Positions 10,359 through 14,163 of a stretch of DNA of 14,163 nucleotides are shown one piece after another (within the stretch, counting starts at the first letter, position 1; each line of letters begins with the position of its first letter). The notes under the pieces are model-generated. The model was not told the DNA's origin and made no database searches. It was given only the letters and a program-made list of their open reading frames with translations. The DNA comes from DATJNI01 sp035508275 (lineage in GTDB: Bacteria > Patescibacteriota > Saccharimonadia > Saccharimonadales > UBA4665), in NCBI GenBank assembly GCA_035508275.1, contig DATJNI010000002.1, positions 1 through 14,163 on the forward strand. Direction: 5' to 3'. The position numbers and the translations under genes were made by a program.

Positions 10359-12961
10359 GTATAACGTCTAATCTCTTCTGAAAGGGTTTTTAGCCGATCC
10401 CTGGCTGCACTAAGCTGTTCTTTTGTCTGCTCAACAACTGACTCTGGGGCACCACTTAAGTACTGCTTATTTGCTAAGCGCTTCTCAAGTTGCTCAATTA
10501 ATTTTGCCTGTTCTTCTTTCTTTAGTTTTAGTTCACCAATGAAATGCTTTGCCTTAGCATCGTCGACATCGAGCCAAATTCTTAAATTAACACTAGTGAG
10601 TTTTATACCATGCCCTTCGTTATCTTCTTCAACACTGCCTAAGTTTGCCAACTGTTTCAGCATTTGGGCATTCTCTTTGATCAGGTTTTCATGCTTGTAG
10701 GTTAGGGGAGACTTTGGTGCTTTTAGTTCTTTTTGCAAATACCGCGCCTCTGTAACAATGTCTTTTATTGTTTCAAAATCTTTGGCGTGATGGCTATTAT
10801 AGGCCAAAATTTCTTCCAAAGGTTGAGCGGCTAGCAGCGTATTGTTTGATACCGAATTTTGCCATATTGTCTCTGTTACAAAAGGAGCGAAAGGGTGGGC
10901 AAGTATTAGACTTTTTTCGAGTAAATAGCGAAGCAGACTTTTGTTTGGAGAGATTTTGCTAGCTTCAATGTACCAGTCTGCTAAATCATTCCAGATATAG
11001 TGATAGAGTTTGTCGTAAGCTTCTGAGAAGTGGAAGTTCTCCAGATCTTTTTTAATTAAATCTTGAGTGCTTTTTAGCTGTTTCAGAATCCAGTTATCTG
11101 CTAGGGTTTGTACGTCTGGTGCCGAACTGTCTAGTCCAAGACCCTCAATATATCTAGCGACATTCCAGAGCTTATTACAGAAGTTACGATTAGTGACTAT
11201 CTTAGATCTACCCAAGCGCTGATCATTACCAGCGGTCATGCCTTGGACAAGAGCCAATCGAAGGGAATCTGTGCCGTATTCAGGAATAACCTCTAAGGGG
11301 TCAACTACTGTGTCAGGGCTGCTTTTACTCATTTTTTTACCTTCTTCGGTTCTAACTAGGCCGTGCATATATACAGTTTTAAAAGGGATGTCGCCTGTTA
11401 CATAAGTGGTAGCTAGAATCATACGAGTTACCCAGAAGAATAGTATGTCCCAACCAGTCTCCATAACAGTGGTCGGATGGTAAGTCTTGTAGTCTTGGCT
11501 TCTATCCAGCAAATCATGAAGAGATAAATCATAGTTCTCTGCTAGTTTTGGGTCTATCAGGGTGCTCCAAGTCCAAAGGGCCGAGCTAAACCAGGTATCT
11601 AAGGTGTCAGGATCCTGCTGCCACTTAGGCTTACTCGGTTCATCGTCTGGTGGCAAAACCCCAACGTAAGTCTCTTTTTCACCCCTGTACCAGACTGGTA
11701 TTCTATGACCCCACCATATCTGACGGCTAATACACCAGTCCCTGAGATTGTCTACCCAATGGAAGTAATTCTTCTCAAAACGGGCCGGGACTAGTTTAAT
11801 GTCCCCTTCCCTAATTACATTCTGCATAACCTGCTTCAAGGAGCGTTTAGAGCCCTTCCAATCTACAACTGGCTTGTTTACGTCAATGAACCACTGCAGG
11901 CGTATCTGAGGCTCTATTTTGCCCTTTCCACGGCTATTTATGGCAACGTTATGCATGTAGTTGTCGTCTACTTTGACAAGCAAACCCTTTTTATCCAGTT
12001 TCTCAATAATCTTTGGCCTAGCCTCGTCTATACCCATACCGGCGAACTCGCCAGCAATAGGTAAGAGCTTACCTTTTAAGTCTATTATCTGTTCTTTGTC
12101 TAGCTTATGCCTTTCGGCTATATAGAAGTCTGTTTGATCATGCCAAGGAGTTATCGTCATAACTCCTGTGCCAAACTTAGGATCAACGGACTCATCTTTG
12201 ATAATCGTGGCCTTAACCTTGCCGTTTATCCATTCTGCTTCGAACTGTTCCCCATGTTTGTACTTCTTATACCGCTTATCGTCAGGGTGCATGACGACGT
12301 ACTTGTCACCAAATTTGGTTTCCGGTCGGGCGGTACCAATTAAAAATGGGCCGTATTTTAAGGTATAGAACTTGCCTTTTTCTTCGATGTAATCTACTTC
12401 GTCATCCGATACATTGGTTTCGAGCTTAGGGTCCCAATTAACTATGCGATGACCCCTATAAATAAGACCGTCCTTATACATCATCGTAAATACTTCATTG
12501 ACGCATCTGTTTAGAGAATCATCAAGGGTATACCTCAGTCTGCTCCAATCGCAGCTTGCTCCCATAGCCCTAAGCTGAGAATTAATCTTATTCCTACTAT
12601 CACCGACAAACTCCTTGGTAATTCTAAGAAACTCTTCCCTACCTACTTGGTGTTTGCTGGTTCCCTCTTTCTCTAGCTTAGCTTCAATAATGGCATTAGT
12701 TGCTATAGCCGCATGATCTGTACCTGGTAACCAAAGAGTATCTTTTCCCTCTTGCCTCGCTCGTCTTACTAGTATGTCTTGTAGAGTAATAAACAGGGCA
12801 TGGCCAATATGCAGAGTGCCAGTCTCGTTCGGGGGCGGCATACTGATAGAAAACCGCTCTTTTTTCTGATCGGGGTGGGCAACAAAGATACCGCTGTCTT
12901 CCCATAATCTATAGATGTCATTCTCGTAGTCACTGGCCGTATAGGCTTTCGGTAGGCTCAT
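10355..12961 (-). CDS. valS: valine--tRNA ligase (ValRS)
   Basis: Class I aminoacyl-tRNA synthetase charging tRNA-Val in the cytoplasm; 868 aa, full length. The N-terminal catalytic signature is MPPPNETGTLHIGHAL with HIGH at 51-54 (most homologues have NVTG). WLPGTDHAAIAT follows at ~77-88. The editing (CP1) domain includes GTARPET (~209-215), GTGVMTITPWHD (~264-275) and the usual hydrolytic-site region. DWCISRQIWWGHRIPVWY (408-425), DTWFSSALW and the KMSKS loop (543-547) complete the core. The anticodon-binding helical domain follows. The last ~70 residues form the charged coiled coil typical of ValRS (LKLKKEEQAKLIEQLEKRL). No T-box lies upstream. An extended -10 sits 9 nt before the ATG. 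tsaD lies upstream on the same strand with an 79-nt gap. The TAG stop interlocks with the convergent gene's TAA. Confidence 0.98.
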   Translation of the reverse strand: MSLPKAYTASDYENDIYRLWEDSGIFVAHPDQKKERFSISMPPPNETGTLHIGHALFITLQDILVRRARQEGKDTLWLPGTDHAAIATNAIIEAKLEKEGTSKHQVGREEFLRITKEFVGDSRNKINSQLRAMGASCDWSRLRYTLDDSLNRCVNEVFTMMYKDGLIYRGHRIVNWDPKLETNVSDDEVDYIEEKGKFYTLKYGPFLIGTARPETKFGDKYVVMHPDDKRYKKYKHGEQFEAEWINGKVKATIIKDESVDPKFGTGVMTITPWHDQTDFYIAERHKLDKEQIIDLKGKLLPIAGEFAGMGIDEARPKIIEKLDKKGLLVKVDDNYMHNVAINSRGKGKIEPQIRLQWFIDVNKPVVDWKGSKRSLKQVMQNVIREGDIKLVPARFEKNYFHWVDNLRDWCISRQIWWGHRIPVWYRGEKETYVGVLPPDDEPSKPKWQQDPDTLDTWFSSALWTWSTLIDPKLAENYDLSLHDLLDRSQDYKTYHPTTVMETGWDILFFWVTRMILATTYVTGDIPFKTVYMHGLVRTEEGKKMSKSSPDTVVDPLEVIPEYGTDSLRLALVQGMTAGNDQRLGRSKIVTNRNFCNKLWNVARYIEGLGLDSSAPDVQTLADNWILKQLKSTQDLIKKDLENFHFSEAYDKLYHYIWNDLADWYIEASKISPNKSLLRYLLEKSLILAHPFAPFVTETIWQNSVSNNTLLAAQPLEEILAYNSHHAKDFETIKDIVTEARYLQKELKAPKSPLTYKHENLIKENAQMLKQLANLGSVEEDNEGHGIKLTSVNLRIWLDVDDAKAKHFIGELKLKKEEQAKLIEQLEKRLANKQYLSGAPESVVEQTKEQLSAARDRLKTLSEEIRRYT

Positions 12962-12970
12962 ATCTGGTTA

Positions 12971-12979
12971 ATGATATCA
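12971..12979 (-). promoter_or_regulatory. extended -10 promoter of valS
   Basis: On the minus strand TGA-TATCAT (hexamer 5 of 6) ends 9 nt before the valS ATG, giving a leader of only a few bases. AGAGGTGAT overlaps it but is too far (about 18 nt) to act as a ribosome-binding site. Confidence 0.5.
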
Positions 12980-13008
12980 CCTCTAATATTGTTAATAAAA
13001 TCCTAAAT

Positions 13009-13024
13009 GGTGATCTATGTCACA
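13009..13024. promoter_or_regulatory. CRP/FNR-like inverted repeat upstream of valS
   Basis: GGTGA-TCTATG-TCACA: perfect GTGA/TCAC arms with a 6-bp centre, one base from the CRP consensus TGTGA-N6-TCACA. It is centred about 53 bp upstream of the predicted valS start site. No Crp-type regulator is visible in the window. Confidence 0.35.
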
Positions 13025-13040
13025 TGAAAATGCAAACTAA

Positions 13041-14099
13041 CTACATACTTAAGCTTGGCTCTACGTCGAGAGTATACGGATCAGCTAAGGCTTGATTGTT
13101 AGTAGCGTAGTAATACCCGAGACTGGCAGCCATGGCAGCGTTATCGCTGCAAAGTTTAATGTCTGGATAGTCCAAGCTAATCCCTAAGGTCTTGCTTAGC
13201 TGTTCTCTTAGTGGCTGGCTAGCGGCGACACCTCCGGCTATCACGACGGCTTTGGGGCTAAACTCATCATATGCGCGTTTAGTATGCTCAACCAGAGCAC
13301 CTATAGCTGCTTGCTGAAAACTAGCCGCCAGATTGGCTTTCTGCTTATCTGTTAACCTCGCCGGCAATTTTACTGATGGGTAGTCATAGCTTTCGCCTAT
13401 CATTTTTTGAGCCGCCCTAAGGAGCGCGGTTTTTAGTCCGCTATACGAGAAATCGTAACCGCTCATCCGGGTTTTGGGCAGCAGTACTGAACCGGGGTCG
13501 CCATTTAATGCTAGTTTCTCGACGGACGGCCCGCCAGGGTAGGGAAGTCCTAACATTTTAGCTACCTTATCATATGCTTCACCAACAGCATCATCGGTTG
13601 TGCGTCCGAGAACTTGGTAGTCAAAGTGATTATTAAATAACACCAATTGCGTGTGTTTACCGGATACCATTAGTGCAAGAAAGGGAAATTCAGGGGCACT
13701 TTTTACCAATCTATAACCAGGTAGATCTGTTTTTGTTATGAAATTTGCATATATGTGGGAGTGAATATGGTTTGTGGCATACAGCGGTTTATTAAAAACA
13801 ATTGCTAAGGTTCTGGCGGTCAAGACGCCAATTAGCAGACTACCGCTCAATCCGGCACCGTAATTAACAGCTATAGCGTCAATATCTCCCCAATCAAGCT
13901 TAGCTTGGCTCAATGCTTCTTCTAAACAGGGAGTTATAGCCTCAATGTGGCTTCTAGCCGCTATTTCCGGCACTACACCGCCGTATTTACGGTGTAAGTC
14001 CATGCTTGATGCCACTACGTTACTTCTCAAATAATAGCCATCGCTGACCACAGCTACCGCCGTTTCATCGCAACTAGTTTCTATCCCAAGAATGTTCAC
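13041..14099 (-). CDS. tsaD: tRNA threonylcarbamoyladenosine synthase subunit TsaD
   Basis: Universal Kae1/Qri7/YgjD ATPase that transfers the threonylcarbamoyl group from TC-AMP to A37 of tRNAs reading ANN codons, working with TsaB and TsaE. The motifs are intact: ILGIETSCDETAVA at the start; the metal-binding NHIHSHIYAN (~110-119, H111 and H115); GEAYDKVAKMLGLPYPGGP; DFSYSGLKTALL; VIAGGVAAS; and CSDNAAMAASLGYY near the end. At ~146-150 the usual SGGHT is SGKHT. The frame runs to ATG 14135, but homologues begin a few residues before ILGIETSCDET, which fits GTG 14099 (352 aa). An extended -10 ends 9 nt before that GTG. valS lies just downstream on the same strand with its own promoter. Confidence 0.95.
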   Translation of the reverse strand: MNILGIETSCDETAVAVVSDGYYLRSNVVASSMDLHRKYGGVVPEIAARSHIEAITPCLEEALSQAKLDWGDIDAIAVNYGAGLSGSLLIGVLTARTLAIVFNKPLYATNHIHSHIYANFITKTDLPGYRLVKSAPEFPFLALMVSGKHTQLVLFNNHFDYQVLGRTTDDAVGEAYDKVAKMLGLPYPGGPSVEKLALNGDPGSVLLPKTRMSGYDFSYSGLKTALLRAAQKMIGESYDYPSVKLPARLTDKQKANLAASFQQAAIGALVEHTKRAYDEFSPKAVVIAGGVAASQPLREQLSKTLGISLDYPDIKLCSDNAAMAASLGYYYATNNQALADPYTLDVEPSLSM

Positions 14100-14108
14100 C
14101 TTAAGCCT

Positions 14109-14117
14109 AGAATAACA
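14109..14117 (-). promoter_or_regulatory. possible extended -10 promoter of tsaD
   Basis: On the minus strand TGT-TATTCT (hexamer 4 of 6 plus the TGn extension), 9 nt before GTG 14099, the same spacing as at valS. It supports the short start but is weak by itself. Confidence 0.35.
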
Positions 14118-14163
14118 TGGTAAGAACCGAGGCATTTGTTTAAAGCGGTCATATTTACTTATA

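Noticed and set aside
12107..12368. Plus-strand ORFs inside valS and other long genes
   Set aside because: They are antisense shadows of well-conserved coding regions with unlike composition and no start signals.
12962..13040. T-box riboswitch before valS
   Set aside because: The gap is only 79 nt, with a promoter directly at the start codon. No T-box motif or specifier hairpin is visible.

Overview
The window looks like chromosomal DNA of a small-genome Patescibacteria/CPR bacterium, most likely Candidatus Saccharibacteria (TM7). The assignment is an inference. It rests on moderate-to-low GC, very tight packing, convergent genes whose 3' ends interlock, many lineage-restricted hypothetical proteins next to a few universal genes (valS, tsaD, HIT, YihY), a TrmB-type regulator, and mRNAs that often appear leaderless. 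Every stop codon I assigned is TAA or TAG (8 each). The code reads as standard.

Left part (1-3630): a hypothetical charged protein (57-929, minus) sits behind a near-consensus promoter. Two minus-strand tRNA-Ser genes (GCT and TGA) follow. Next come a two-TM protein with a PH-like tail (1289-1858, plus) and a YihY/BrkB membrane protein (2086-2973, plus). Two very short minus-strand ORFs with Shine-Dalgarno sequences (53 and 26 codons) end inside the 3' ends of these two plus genes. A 161-aa protein of unknown function follows (3144-3629, minus).

Middle part (3630-7110): this reads as one regulatory module. A TrmB-like regulator (6329-7108, plus) is divergent from a two-gene minus operon: a possible Rossmann-like protein at 5141-6157 and an alpha/beta-hydrolase-fold protein at 3877-5088. 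The operon promoter matches the sigma70 consensus exactly (TTGACA-17-TATAAT). The intergenic region carries TTGTGAA/TTCACAA inverted repeats over both -35 regions, which suggests an autoregulated divergon. Downstream of the operon lies a block of three abutting hairpins, all with GNRA tetraloops on the minus strand and the last one a terminator. This is the best candidate for an undescribed structured RNA in the window.

Right part (7110-14163): a small winged-helix protein (7162-7464) has a perfect 28-bp palindrome just upstream. It is followed by tRNA-Arg with the unusual anticodon GCG and a third tRNA-Ser (CGA). A four-TM envelope protein (7798-8826) is divergent from a HIT protein (8878-9273), which is followed by a 59-codon membrane protein (9285-9464). 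Then come an XRE-HTH/HAD-hydrolase fusion (9519-10358), valS (10355-12961, minus) and tsaD (13041-14099, minus).

A theme across the window is start codons placed 6-9 nt after a good -10 hexamer with no ribosome-binding site, at 2086, 3629, 6329, 8826, 8878, 9519, 12961 and probably 14099 and 1298. Shine-Dalgarno sequences appear mainly at the tiny ORFs and the second operon gene. There is no gene-free stretch longer than 300 bases, and I saw no CRISPR array, insertion sequence or prophage.
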